From: Acidobacteriota bacterium
GTDB lineage: Bacteria > Acidobacteriota > Thermoanaerobaculia > Multivoradales > Multivoraceae
Direction: 5' to 3'
Assembly (NCBI GenBank): GCA_029263415.1
Contig: JAJCXN010000046.1
Location: 248,001-312,000, forward strand
DNA length: 64,000 nt
Every line of letters starts with the position of its first letter. Position 1 is the stretch's first letter. The notes under the pieces were generated by a model, which ran no database searches, was not told where the DNA came from, and saw nothing but the letters and a program-made list of their open reading frames with translations. Positions 34,850 to 43,291 of this stretch are shown here, one piece after another. A program made the translations under genes and the position numbers.

Positions 34850-35436
34850 GTCAGGTAGAGCAACACAAAGAGAACTAGCCAGACCGCGTCAACAAAGTGC
34901 CAGTAGATGCTGGTGAGCTGAACGCGTTGAGCGAACAGGGATGGGCGGGCGTGATGGTCTTTGAACCCCGGTCCCGCGAGATAGAGCAGAACGCCCACTC
35001 CAGCCACAAGATGCAAGACGTGAACGCCGGTGAGGGTGAAGTAGAGAGCGCTAAAGATGTCGGTGCGAGGAAGGAAGCCCGACGTCACAACGCTGCGGTA
35101 CTCGCCGAACTTGATCGCAAGAAAGACCATCGCTAAGACTGCGGCCGAGACCATCAGCAAGCGGGATCGCAATTGCCGTTTGCGCGCTGCCCTCAAAGCC
35201 TTCATGAGGATACCGCTCGAGGCCAGAAGAACGACGGTGTTGACTGCACCCCACTCTGGGTGTAGTCGCTCGCTGCCGCTCGGCCAGGTCGCAGAACCCA
35301 GGCGAAGTAAGGCGTAGGCGGAGAAGAGCGAGCCGAACAGCATCACCTCAGACGCCAGGAACAACCAAAGCCCGAGCATCGGATTGGTGAGCCCCGAATC
35401 CGGCCGCTTCTCGGTGGTGTAGGGGATCTCGCTCAC
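34846..35436 (-). CDS. coxC: cytochrome c oxidase subunit III
   Basis: Membrane subunit III of the heme-copper oxidase. About five transmembrane helices in 196 residues, the short form without the first two helices; NPMLGLWLFLASEVMLFGSLFSAY holds the conserved Glu, and GVHVLHLVAGVG and YWHFVDAVWLVLFVLLYL are typical. I start it at GTG 35436, which overlaps the coxA stop as GTGA; the frame extends to 35463 only inside coxA. Confidence 0.93.
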   Translation of the reverse strand: MSEIPYTTEKRPDSGLTNPMLGLWLFLASEVMLFGSLFSAYALLRLGSATWPSGSERLHPEWGAVNTVVLLASSGILMKALRAARKRQLRSRLLMVSAAVLAMVFLAIKFGEYRSVVTSGFLPRTDIFSALYFTLTGVHVLHLVAGVGVLLYLAGPGFKDHHARPSLFAQRVQLTSIYWHFVDAVWLVLFVLLYLT

Positions 35437-37211
35437 GGCTCGCTCACCGGAACGTGGCTCCACTGCGGCGTAAAGTCAGCCGCCTCCGTTGGGTCCTCGC
35501 CAGCTGAAAGCTCCGTCTCAGCCTTAACGGCGTCAGCTCGGTAGGTGTAGGGACCGGCAACCACCACCGGTGCCGATGGGAAGTTGGTCTCCTGCGGCGG
35601 CGATTCAGCCAACCATTCGAGCGATGTCGCTCGCCAAGGATTGGCTGGAGCGGCCTCCGGTTTCTTTCTCCGCAGGGTCAACACCAGGTTGAAGATGAAC
35701 GGTACCTGAGCAATCCCCAAGCCCCAAGCACACAACGACATCAACTCGTTGAGGGGCGCCACTTCGCGCGCAAAGGCGAACCCTGCGCCGCCGTCATATA
35801 GCCGACGCGAGACGCCGGCCAGGCCAACGATAAACATCGGAAAGAACACGCCGTTCATCAAGAGCAAGGTGGGCCAAAAGTGCATCTTGCCCAGCCGTTC
35901 GTCAAGTTTTCGCCCAGTCACTTTGGGGAACCAGTGGTAGATGCCGGCGAAGACCGCGAATAGCGTGCCCGGAGCCACGATGTAGTGAAAGTGCCCAATG
36001 ACGTAGTAGGTGTCGTGCAACTGTAGGTCGGCCGCGGCGAGGCCCAGCGGCAGCCCGGTGAGTCCGCCAATCCCGAACATGGGCAGGAAGGCCAACGCGA
36101 ACAGCATTGAGGAGGGAAACCGGATGCGCCCGCCCCACAGCGTCATAAACAAGCAACTGAGAATGATCACCGAGGGAATCGAGATGATCATGGTGGTGGC
36201 CTGAAAGAACGTCGAGATCACCGTACCCATGCCGGTCAGGAACATGTGGTGCGCCCACACCAAGAAGGCAAAAAAGCCGATGCCGATGGTCGAACCTACT
36301 GCCCAACGGAGTCTCCAGAACGGCGCACGCGCGTGAGTGGTAATCACCTCGGCGACGATGCCCAGAGCAGGCAAGATTAGGACATATACCTCGGGGTGAG
36401 CCAGGAACCAGAACAGGTGCTGCCACAAGAGTGGACTTCCCCCCCCGGTCTGCGGCAACACCTCGCCGCCCACCACCAGGCCGCTGGGCAAAAAGAAGCT
36501 CGATCCGGCCAAGCGGTCCATGAGTTGCAGGAAACTCGCAGCCTGCAGGGCTGGGAACGCAAGCAGCAGGAGAAAGGCACTCACCAACTGCGCCCAAAGA
36601 AAGAAGGGCATGCGCTGAAACGATAGCCCTTCGGTGCGCAGTTGAACGATGGTAACGATGATGTTGAGCGAGCCCAGCAACGAGGAGATGATGATCAACA
36701 ACATGCCGAAGAGCCAGAGCGTCTGCCCCATGGTCGCGATACTGGCCAGTGGCGGATACGAGGTCCACCCTGCGGCCGCCGCCCCGCCGGGGGCTAAGAA
36801 CCCGCTCAACATCACCAGTCCGCCGGCTAGATAGGTCCAATAGGAGGCCATATTGAGACGGGGGAACGCCATGTCAGGAGCACCGACCATCAACGGCACT
36901 AGGTAGTTGCCAAAGGCTCCCACCAGGAGAGGAACTACCGCAAGAAAGACCATGATGGTGCCGTGCATCGCGGCAAGCTGGTTGTAGAACTCAGGCGCTA
37001 TCACCCCAGCGGGTGCCCGGTCCTCGCCCAGCAGCGAGCCAAGCGGTAGGGCCTCCCCGGGATAGGCGAGCTGCCAGCGCATCACCACCATCAACGAGAA
37101 CCCGACGAACAAAAAGCACAGCGATGTCAACGCGTACTGAATGCCGATGACCTTGTGGTCAACCGAGAAGATTCGGCTCGCCAGCCCGCGGCTCGGTCGT
37201 GCGGCGCTCAT
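35433..37211 (-). CDS. coxA: cytochrome c oxidase subunit I (aa3 type)
   Basis: Catalytic subunit with the heme a and heme a3/CuB centres, 592 residues, 12 or more helices. Ligand motifs: AAMHGTIMVF (heme a His), WFLAHPEVYVLILPALG (CuB His with cross-linked Tyr and the D-channel Glu), VWAHHMFLTGM (CuB His pair), HDTYYVIGHFHYIV (heme a3 and heme a His). These place it in the A1-type oxidases. The C-terminal 60 residues are polar and acidic. An 8-bp G run lies in the coding strand near 36437. Stop overlaps coxC. Confidence 0.97.
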   Translation of the reverse strand: MSAARPSRGLASRIFSVDHKVIGIQYALTSLCFLFVGFSLMVVMRWQLAYPGEALPLGSLLGEDRAPAGVIAPEFYNQLAAMHGTIMVFLAVVPLLVGAFGNYLVPLMVGAPDMAFPRLNMASYWTYLAGGLVMLSGFLAPGGAAAAGWTSYPPLASIATMGQTLWLFGMLLIIISSLLGSLNIIVTIVQLRTEGLSFQRMPFFLWAQLVSAFLLLLAFPALQAASFLQLMDRLAGSSFFLPSGLVVGGEVLPQTGGGSPLLWQHLFWFLAHPEVYVLILPALGIVAEVITTHARAPFWRLRWAVGSTIGIGFFAFLVWAHHMFLTGMGTVISTFFQATTMIISIPSVIILSCLFMTLWGGRIRFPSSMLFALAFLPMFGIGGLTGLPLGLAAADLQLHDTYYVIGHFHYIVAPGTLFAVFAGIYHWFPKVTGRKLDERLGKMHFWPTLLLMNGVFFPMFIVGLAGVSRRLYDGGAGFAFAREVAPLNELMSLCAWGLGIAQVPFIFNLVLTLRRKKPEAAPANPWRATSLEWLAESPPQETNFPSAPVVVAGPYTYRADAVKAETELSAGEDPTEAADFTPQWSHVPVSEP

Positions 37212-37236
37212 CCTGCTCCAGGAGCCTGCTGAAGAA

Positions 37237-38205
37237 TCAGAAGAGCCATCCGCTACCGAGAAACACCGCGTCGATGACGAGAGCTCCTAGGACTAGCGGG
37301 AGATACAACACCGATGCCATCATCGTTGCCCTGGCGGAAGCCTGAGTCTTACTGCGAGCGAACTGCAACCCTTTGAACAAGAACCAAAGACCCAGTAACG
37401 CGGCCACGATCGGATATCCAAGGGTTGTCAACTCAAGCAGAGGCGGACTTAGACTGATCGCGATCAGCACCACGGTGAACAGGATCGTCTCGATCGCTGT
37501 TCGCCGGCCGCTTGGATCGGCTGAGGACAACATTTTGTATCCGCCGTCCTCGTAGTCCTTGCGGTAGAGCCAGTCGATCGCGAAGAAATGCGGCAATTGC
37601 CAGACCAGCAAGAAGCCGAACATGGCCCAAGCCACAGGTCCGACCTCGCCATTCCAGGCGGTATAGCCCATCAGGATGGGCAAAGCACCAGGGATGGTCC
37701 CGATATGGGTGTTCCAGGGGGTGCGTCGTTTCAGCGGGGTGTACACCCAAACGTAGGTGAACAGCGTCAGCGCTCCTAGAAAGGCGGTGATCGCGTTCAC
37801 CCCAACGAACAGTGACACAAAGCCCGCGGCGGCCAACGAAAGGCCCGTCTCAAGCGCCCTGTCGGGGAGCAATCGACCGGTCGGTAGCGGTCGCTGAGCG
37901 GTGCGGCGCATCAGGCCGTCGGTGCTGCGCTCGCTCCACATATTGAGTGCCGAGGCACCTGCGGCCAGCATGCTCGTGCCAAGCAATGCGGCAACCACAT
38001 GCAGGCCAAGCAGGAAATTCGAGCCTGCAAGGCGACGCTCCAGGTCCGGGTCAACCCGCGCTGCCATCAGTAGACCAGCCGCTGTCGTAATCACCACCAT
38101 CAAGGTGATGCGCGGTTTGGTCAGTTGTACATGATCGAAAAAGGCACTAGGTCCCTTAGCAGGCATGGGGATATCGGGGGCGGCTTCGGTCACTGAACCG
38201 GGCAT
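37237..38205 (-). CDS. ctaB: protoheme IX farnesyltransferase (heme O synthase)
   Basis: Integral membrane prenyltransferase attaching a farnesyl group to heme B, needed for heme O/A in the oxidase encoded downstream. The first motif is VQLTKPRITLMVVITTAAG; the conserved aspartate-rich segment NMWSERSTDGLMRRTAQRPLP (read in two halves) is a variant of the usual NxxxDxxxDxxMxRT; the second is FFAIDWLYRKDYEDGGYKML. About nine helices in 322 residues. It is first in the cox block, 25 bp before coxA. ATG 38205 has GGAG 9 nt upstream. ctaA is not in the window. Confidence 0.94.
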   Translation of the reverse strand: MPGSVTEAAPDIPMPAKGPSAFFDHVQLTKPRITLMVVITTAAGLLMAARVDPDLERRLAGSNFLLGLHVVAALLGTSMLAAGASALNMWSERSTDGLMRRTAQRPLPTGRLLPDRALETGLSLAAAGFVSLFVGVNAITAFLGALTLFTYVWVYTPLKRRTPWNTHIGTIPGALPILMGYTAWNGEVGPVAWAMFGFLLVWQLPHFFAIDWLYRKDYEDGGYKMLSSADPSGRRTAIETILFTVVLIAISLSPPLLELTTLGYPIVAALLGLWFLFKGLQFARSKTQASARATMMASVLYLPLVLGALVIDAVFLGSGWLF

Positions 38206-38364
38206 CTGTTTGGCTCCAAAAACATGGGGGAAGGCTAACAGGCTGGTGTGCTGTTCGCTCGTACCAAAGACGCGACCCGTCGGCTATCGTTTCCTAGCCG
38301 GATCACGAACCGAGTGGGCGCGCAGCCGCTACCATGCTGTGCATGACAAGTCCTGCCGCCGCCA

Positions 38365-38952
38365 ATGTCTGAAGCTCCCTACAGTAGCGAGGCTCTACTC
38401 AACCAACTCCAACTGTTGGAAGGACTGGACCTCATTCCCAGAACTGGATATCTGCAGCACGGCGTCAACGATCCAGAGAGCGTGGCGGAACACTCGTGGC
38501 ATGTCGCTACCGTCGCGTGGACTCTGCTTCCTTATGCGCAGCCTCTGAACGACATGCGTGCGCTCGAGCTCGCGCTCTTCCATGATGTTGGTGAACGTCT
38601 CATCGGCGACCTCCCGCGGCCGGTGCGGCGCTTGTTCCCCGAAGGGGCGAAGGAAAACGCTGAGGAGATCGCGATCAGCGAAGTGCTCGCAGCGTCTGGC
38701 GATCGCGCCACTGAACTCGCAGCGGAACTTCGCGCTGCGACCAGCGGTGAATCTCGCTTCGTTCATCATTGCGATCGCTTGCAGTTGCTGCTCAAGACCG
38801 CGACCTACGCAGAGTGGCGACGTGGCGCGTGCGATCGATTCTTCGACGAACTTGTGCACAACAGTGACGGACAACGGCGCACAAACAGCGACGCGCAGTT
38901 CGTCATCTTTGACGAACTGCGCGAAGTGTTGATCAGACGTCAAGCCCGATAG
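38365..38952 (+). CDS. HD-domain hydrolase, YfbR-like
   Basis: Predicted metal-dependent phosphohydrolase related to 5'-deoxynucleotidases. Residues about 25-45 read GYLQHGVNDPESVAEHSWHVA (first His pair split over GYLQHG and AEHSWH), then the HD motif in LALFHDVGERLIGDLPRPV and Asp further along in HHCDRLQLLLKTATYAEW. 195 residues, normal. A 9-codon frame from ATG 38343 overlaps its start. The nearest upstream gene is the divergent ctaB. Substrate is inferred only from family. Confidence 0.85.
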   Translation: MSEAPYSSEALLNQLQLLEGLDLIPRTGYLQHGVNDPESVAEHSWHVATVAWTLLPYAQPLNDMRALELALFHDVGERLIGDLPRPVRRLFPEGAKENAEEIAISEVLAASGDRATELAAELRAATSGESRFVHHCDRLQLLLKTATYAEWRRGACDRFFDELVHNSDGQRRTNSDAQFVIFDELREVLIRRQAR

Positions 38953-38955
38953 CGA

Positions 38956-40230
38956 TCAGACTGCGACGTCGAACTGCTCCTCTTCGGTGGAACCAGCGAG
39001 CGCCCCAGTCGAGGCAAGGCCGCCGGAAACGACCTGTGACACCTGATCGAAGTAGCCAGTACCGACGAACCTCTGGTGCTTGACCGCGCCGTAGCCTGCT
39101 TCTGACTCGAGATTGAACTCGCGGGCCTGCAGCTCTGCATACGCGGTCATCATGTCGGTGCGGTAGCTACGCGCCAGCTCGAACATGCTGAGGTTGAGCG
39201 CGTGGAATCCTGCCAAGGTAACGAACTGAAACTTGTAGCCCATGGCACCCAGCTCGCGCTGGAACTTGGCGATGGTGGCGTCGTCGAGTTTGCTCTTCCA
39301 GTTGAATGACGGCGAACAGTTGTAGGCCAGTTTCTTCCCGGGGAACTGCTCGTGAATCGCCTCAGCGAAGCGCCGTGCCTCTTCGATGTTGGGCTCCGAA
39401 GTCTCACACCACAGCAGATCAGCATAGGGCGCGTAGGACAGACCGCGAGCAATCGCGATGTCGAGCCCACCTTCAATCCGGAAGAAGCCCTCATCCGTCC
39501 GATCGCCTGTCATGAATCGGTGATCTCGCTGGTCGATATCACTAGTGAGCAGTTTGGCACTGTTGGCGTCCGTGCGGGCAATCAACACGCTCGGCACATT
39601 CAGGACGTCGGCAGCGAGGCGCGCCGAGATGAGCTTCTGTTCAAACTCCTTGGTCGGGACCAGGACTTTGCCACCCATGTGACCGCACTTCTTAGCGCTC
39701 GACAGCTGATCCTCGAAGTGAACGCCGGCTGCGCCCGCGTCGATCATGCCTTTCATCAGTTCGAAGGCATTGAGATTGCCTCCAAACCCTGCTTCAGCGT
39801 CGGCCACGATTGGTGCGAACCAATCGATATCCGTATCCTTGTCCAGGTGCTGGATCTGGTCTGCTCGAGCCAACGCCTTGTTGATGCTGCGGACCACTGT
39901 CGGCACACTGTCAGCTGGGTAGAGACTTTGGTCGGGGTACATCTCGCCCGCGTTGTTGGCGTCGCCCGCGACCTGCCAACCACTCAGATAGATCGCGTTG
40001 AGCCCGGCTCGAACCTGTTGGACCGCCTGATTGCCGGTCAAAGCGCCAAGAGCGCGCACCGGCTCTTCATCATGAAGGCTCTTCCAAAGACGCTCCGCGC
40101 CGCGCCGCGCCAGCGTGTGCTCAACAACTACTGAACCCTGTAGCCGTGCGACATCCTCGGCGGTGTATGACCGCTCGATCCCGTTAAACCTCTCACTCTC
40201 AAAACGCTGCTGGATATCTCTAGGGTCCAC
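38956..40230 (-). CDS. aceA: isocitrate lyase
   Basis: Glyoxylate-shunt enzyme splitting isocitrate to succinate and glyoxylate, allowing growth on C2 units and fatty acids. The active-site motif [17 protein letters not shown] is at about residue 178; [13 protein letters not shown] and [12 protein letters not shown] are also typical. 424 residues, as in most bacteria. Start is GTG 40230 with AGGAGG at 40238-40243 spaced by 7 nt. Malate synthase is not in the window. Divergent from an IclR-family gene with operator-like repeats between, suggesting repression by it. Confidence 0.97.
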   Translation of the reverse strand: MDPRDIQQRFESERFNGIERSYTAEDVARLQGSVVVEHTLARRGAERLWKSLHDEEPVRALGALTGNQAVQQVRAGLNAIYLSGWQVAGDANNAGEMYPDQSLYPADSVPTVVRSINKALARADQIQHLDKDTDIDWFAPIVADAEAGFGGNLNAFELMKGMIDAGAAGVHFEDQLSSAKKCGHMGGKVLVPTKEFEQKLISARLAADVLNVPSVLIARTDANSAKLLTSDIDQRDHRFMTGDRTDEGFFRIEGGLDIAIARGLSYAPYADLLWCETSEPNIEEARRFAEAIHEQFPGKKLAYNCSPSFNWKSKLDDATIAKFQRELGAMGYKFQFVTLAGFHALNLSMFELARSYRTDMMTAYAELQAREFNLESEAGYGAVKHQRFVGTGYFDQVSQVVSGGLASTGALAGSTEEEQFDVAV

Positions 40231-40326
40231 GACACTTCCTCCTACGGTGTACTGACGCCACGCCGTCGCTCTCCTTTAAGGGAACGCAGTCCGTGCGGCT
40301 GTTTGGGGTTCAATCGAAGAACATCT

Positions 40327-40344
40327 TGTTCGTGATACTGAACA
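40327..40344. promoter_or_regulatory. operator-like site A, TGTTC-N8-GAACA
   Basis: Inverted 5-bp arms with an 8-bp spacer. Starts exactly 20 bp before an identical arrangement at 40347, two helical turns, in the aceA/IclR divergent gap. Confidence 0.6.
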
Positions 40345-40346
40345 GC

Positions 40347-40364
40347 TGTTCAACACAACGAACA
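40347..40364. promoter_or_regulatory. operator-like site B, TGTTC-N8-GAACA
   Basis: Same arms and spacing as site A. The right arm of A and left arm of B together make the perfect palindrome GAACAGCTGTTC at 40340-40351. Confidence 0.6.
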
Positions 40365-40417
40365 GTACGGCCAGTATGATGAACCGTCAAGTGTTATGAG
40401 GTCGTGTTTCACATTCC

Positions 40418-40435
40418 CGTTCGGTATGATGAACA
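40418..40435. promoter_or_regulatory. operator-like site C over the IclR-gene start
   Basis: CGTTC-N8-GAACA, one mismatch from sites A and B, covering a TATGAT -10 candidate (40425-40430) and ATGs at 40426 and 40429. Suggests autorepression. Confidence 0.5.
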
Positions 40436-40437
40436 CC

Positions 40438-41226
40438 ATGCCAACCAAGGACGCCAACCCCTCCACAACGACATCCGTTGAACGCGCACTCAGCATCCTC
40501 GAACTGGCGGCTCTTGACGAGCGTGGCCTGGCCCATTCGGAGATCAGCCGACGACTCAAGATCCCAAAAAGCACCACGACCTATCTTCTGCGCACGCTCG
40601 AACACCGCGGATACCTGCGCAAGAACGAAGACACTGGTCGGTACCAAATCGGGATCAAAGTGCTGGGTCTAGGCCAGCACGTCATGGCCGGTGTCAACCT
40701 CACGCGGATCTCGCATCGTCACCTCACAACGCTGGTGGAGAAAACGCGCCTCACCGCCCACCTCGCAATCCTTGACCACGGTCGTGCGGTCTACATCGAT
40801 CGGGCCGAAAGCCCAGGGTTCGTCAAGATCAATACCTGGATCGGCCGCGATCTCCCCATCCACTCCACCGGCGTCGGCAAGATTCTGACTTGCGAACTCA
40901 ATCCAGCGGACCTCGACGCCATCCTCGAGCGCGACGGACTCCCCAAGAAAACGCCAAAGACCATCACCACCCGCAACGGCTACCTCGCGGAACTCAACCA
41001 AGTGCGCCGACTTGGCTACGCGCTCGACGACGAAGAGAACAACCTCGGCGTCCGCTGCGTCGCAGTTCCGGTCCGAGACTCCACCGGCCGGATCCGGGCC
41101 GCTCTCGGCGCGTCCGGCACTACCTCGCTCTTCACCCAGGAGGCGATACCGCAGATGGCCGCACAAGCACTCGCTGCAGCGCAAGCGGTCTCAGAAGAAC
41201 TCGGTTACGGCACCTTAGACATGTAG
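40438..41226 (+). CDS. IclR-family transcriptional regulator
   Basis: Winged-helix regulator with a C-terminal effector (GAF-like) domain. Residues about 10-60: SVERALSILELAALDERGLA and HSEISRRLKIPKSTTTYLLRTL. The effector part has INTWIGRDLPIHSTGVGKIL and CVAVPVRDSTGRIRAALG. About 262 residues from ATG 40438, chosen because it is 7 nt after TATGAT and outside site C; ATGs at 40426 and 40429 are in the same frame. Divergent from aceA, so control of the glyoxylate shunt is likely, as IclR does in enterics, but the effector may differ. Confidence 0.92.
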   Translation: MPTKDANPSTTTSVERALSILELAALDERGLAHSEISRRLKIPKSTTTYLLRTLEHRGYLRKNEDTGRYQIGIKVLGLGQHVMAGVNLTRISHRHLTTLVEKTRLTAHLAILDHGRAVYIDRAESPGFVKINTWIGRDLPIHSTGVGKILTCELNPADLDAILERDGLPKKTPKTITTRNGYLAELNQVRRLGYALDDEENNLGVRCVAVPVRDSTGRIRAALGASGTTSLFTQEAIPQMAAQALAAAQAVSEELGYGTLDM

Positions 41227-41409
41227 TACCGCGTCCAGCCCCAAAACACGGAGGGCGGCAGAGCTGCCGAAGTGGGAGCTAAGAACGTCTCTTCGTGCCT
41301 CGTTTGGTCAAGGCCCCTTAGATGCCGTTTGCCACCGAGCGGCACTAGCACGGTAGGTGCCATCGCGACGGGAGCGAAGCACCGCGCCGAACCCCTAGAG
41401 CGCAGCGGC

Positions 41410-42327
41410 CTAGCCCGCGGCGGTGGCTCCGGCTAGGCCTTCCCAGAGACCCTTCACCGCTTCCTCGACGCCCCGGCGACACTGCCACCCCAAGCTCTGC
41501 AGCCGGCTAGGATCCCCACACATCACTGGCACGTCCGAGGGTCGCATCCGTTCCGGATCCTGCTCCAAGCGCACCTGAAGCCCGCTCGCATCCAGCAACA
41601 TGTCGAGTGCGGACTGAATCTGCGTAGCTCTACCGCTGGCGATGTTGTAAACCTCGCCGCGCACACCGTTGCGCACCAGAGTTTGGTAGCCCTCAACACC
41701 ATCTTGAACATGCACCAGGTCGCGCCGTGCGGTGAGGTTACCGACCCGCAGAACTGCCTGTGTACCCTCGCGTTGAATGGTCGCGAGTTGCTGCGCAAAT
41801 GACGGCAGGGCAAAGCGCGGAGACTGTCCCGCGCCGATCAAGTTGAACGATCGCGCCACAATTGCTCCCGCCTCGAGCGCGATCCGTTCAGCCGCTGCCT
41901 TCGACATCGCATAAGGCGTGGTGGGCATCATCGGCGCATCTTCAGTGAGCGGCAACTGGTCGGTCTTGACGCGACCATAGACCTCGGCGCTTGAGGCAAA
42001 CACCACGCGGCACGACTCTGCCGCACAGCGCACGACGTTTTCGGTGCCCAGGACGTTGACCTGGAAGTATCGGTCCATCGCGGTCCAGGAGGCAGCCACG
42101 TCGGACAGCCCAGCGAGGTGCACAATCGCATCGGGCGCCACTTGCTCAAGGACCCGGTTGACGTCGTCTCGATCTTCGACGTTCAACGCAACGCTCTTTG
42201 CCCCGCGAGGCAAATCCTGCTCTGCTGAATCAAAGACGGTGCCGGTGACCTCATCGCCTGATGCGAGCAGCTGGCGGGCCAGGTGCTGCCCCACGAATCC
42301 CTGGGCGCCTGTCACTAGGACGTGCAT
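41410..42327 (-). CDS. rmd: GDP-6-deoxy-D-mannose reductase-like SDR sugar reductase
   Basis: Extended short-chain dehydrogenase acting on a nucleotide sugar. The NAD(P) motif is VTGAQGFVGQHLARQLL; the catalytic triad is S/T in FASSAEVYG, Y and K in TPYAMSKAAAE. The C-terminal segment DPERMRPSDVPVMCGDPSRL and LGW is characteristic of GDP-4-keto-6-deoxy-D-mannose reductases that make GDP-D-rhamnose. The partner GDP-mannose 4,6-dehydratase is not in the window. 305 residues; overlaps the rfbD-like gene by 13 nt. Confidence 0.85.
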   Translation of the reverse strand: MHVLVTGAQGFVGQHLARQLLASGDEVTGTVFDSAEQDLPRGAKSVALNVEDRDDVNRVLEQVAPDAIVHLAGLSDVAASWTAMDRYFQVNVLGTENVVRCAAESCRVVFASSAEVYGRVKTDQLPLTEDAPMMPTTPYAMSKAAAERIALEAGAIVARSFNLIGAGQSPRFALPSFAQQLATIQREGTQAVLRVGNLTARRDLVHVQDGVEGYQTLVRNGVRGEVYNIASGRATQIQSALDMLLDASGLQVRLEQDPERMRPSDVPVMCGDPSRLQSLGWQCRRGVEEAVKGLWEGLAGATAAG

Positions 42328-43283
42328 GATGATTCTCCGCCTTCCGAGTCAATCTGGTCGATGCCGCTCGCTAACGCGTCGCTGGACAAGGAAGGCTCCT
42401 CCATGGCAGCTCGATAGTCCTCAAGACCGTGCCGCCACGATCGCGGGCGACGGTCGAACTCGCGTTGGTAGCGATCGGTGGCAAGCACGGAGTATGCGGG
42501 GCGCGGCGCTGGACGCAAGAACTCTTCGGTGGTGCACGCTGACAGATCCACCCGCTGTCCGAACAACTCAAAAATCTCCGAAGCGAACCCGAACCAGGAC
42601 ACCGCAGGGGGATTGGCAAAGTGAAACAAACGTTGATCAAGTGGCAGATCTTGGGCTCGCGCCACCCGCGCCTCGACCATGTCCAACAGAACCTCGGCCA
42701 GATCCGGGGTGTAGGTGGGACATCCAACCTGGTCATCGACCACGCGCAGTGGTTTGCCGCTTGAGGCCAGGCGCAACATGGTGGCAACGAAGTTTGGTCC
42801 ACCAGGACCGAACAGCCAACTCGCCCGAACTACCGAGGCATCTTCGGCCAAGGCCAGTCGCTCGCCCAGTTCCTTGCTCTGCCCGTAGACGGATTGAGGG
42901 TCCACCGCATCGTCTTCGACATAGGGGCGTCGCGAACCGTCGCTACTGACACCATCACCTTTGAACACATAGTCGCTCGAGACGTGAACTAGAGGCAGCC
43001 CGAGATGACGGCACAAACGCGCCAGTCGACCAACGGCATGGCCGTTGACCTCCATCGCGTGCTCCACCTTGCTCTCGCAGTCGTCGACCGCAGTGAAGGC
43101 CGCGCAGTTGATCACTGCTTGAAACAGTGGCTGAGCAGAATCTAGTGCGCGCTGAATCGATTCGGTATCCACCAGATCAAGCTGCGCGCGACCGCGCGAC
43201 CCTGCCTTGAACCCACGCGCACGCGCAACGGCCGCAGTGGCCGCGCCCAACATCCCGTGGCCACCAAGGATCAGAACCCTCAC
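42315..43283 (-). CDS. rfbD: dTDP-4-dehydrorhamnose reductase
   Basis: Last enzyme of dTDP-L-rhamnose synthesis. The motif LILGGHGMLGAATAAVA binds NADPH; HVSSDYVFKGDG and VYGQSKELGERLAL carry the catalytic Thr/Ser-Tyr-Lys set; VRASWLFGPGGPNFVATML and VVDDQVGCPTYTPDLA are typical of RfbD. 322 residues, slightly long with a polar C-terminal tail that overlaps the rmd start. rfbA, rfbB and rfbC are not here. Lies 8 bp downstream of lptD, in the same direction. Confidence 0.9.
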   Translation of the reverse strand: MRVLILGGHGMLGAATAAVARARGFKAGSRGRAQLDLVDTESIQRALDSAQPLFQAVINCAAFTAVDDCESKVEHAMEVNGHAVGRLARLCRHLGLPLVHVSSDYVFKGDGVSSDGSRRPYVEDDAVDPQSVYGQSKELGERLALAEDASVVRASWLFGPGGPNFVATMLRLASSGKPLRVVDDQVGCPTYTPDLAEVLLDMVEARVARAQDLPLDQRLFHFANPPAVSWFGFASEIFELFGQRVDLSACTTEEFLRPAPRPAYSVLATDRYQREFDRRPRSWRHGLEDYRAAMEEPSLSSDALASGIDQIDSEGGESSCTS

Positions 43284-43291
43284 GTTCCCTC

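Noticed and set aside
40307-40323. GGTTCAATC as part of a tRNA T-arm
   Set aside because: No complementary T-stem, no acceptor stem or anticodon arm around it; it is better explained as a degenerate operator half.
41227-41409. Possible structured RNA in the gap after the IclR gene (several short GC hairpins such as CGGCAGAGCTGCCG)
   Set aside because: Hairpins are short, with no T-run or conserved riboswitch core that I recognise; nothing beyond GC background.
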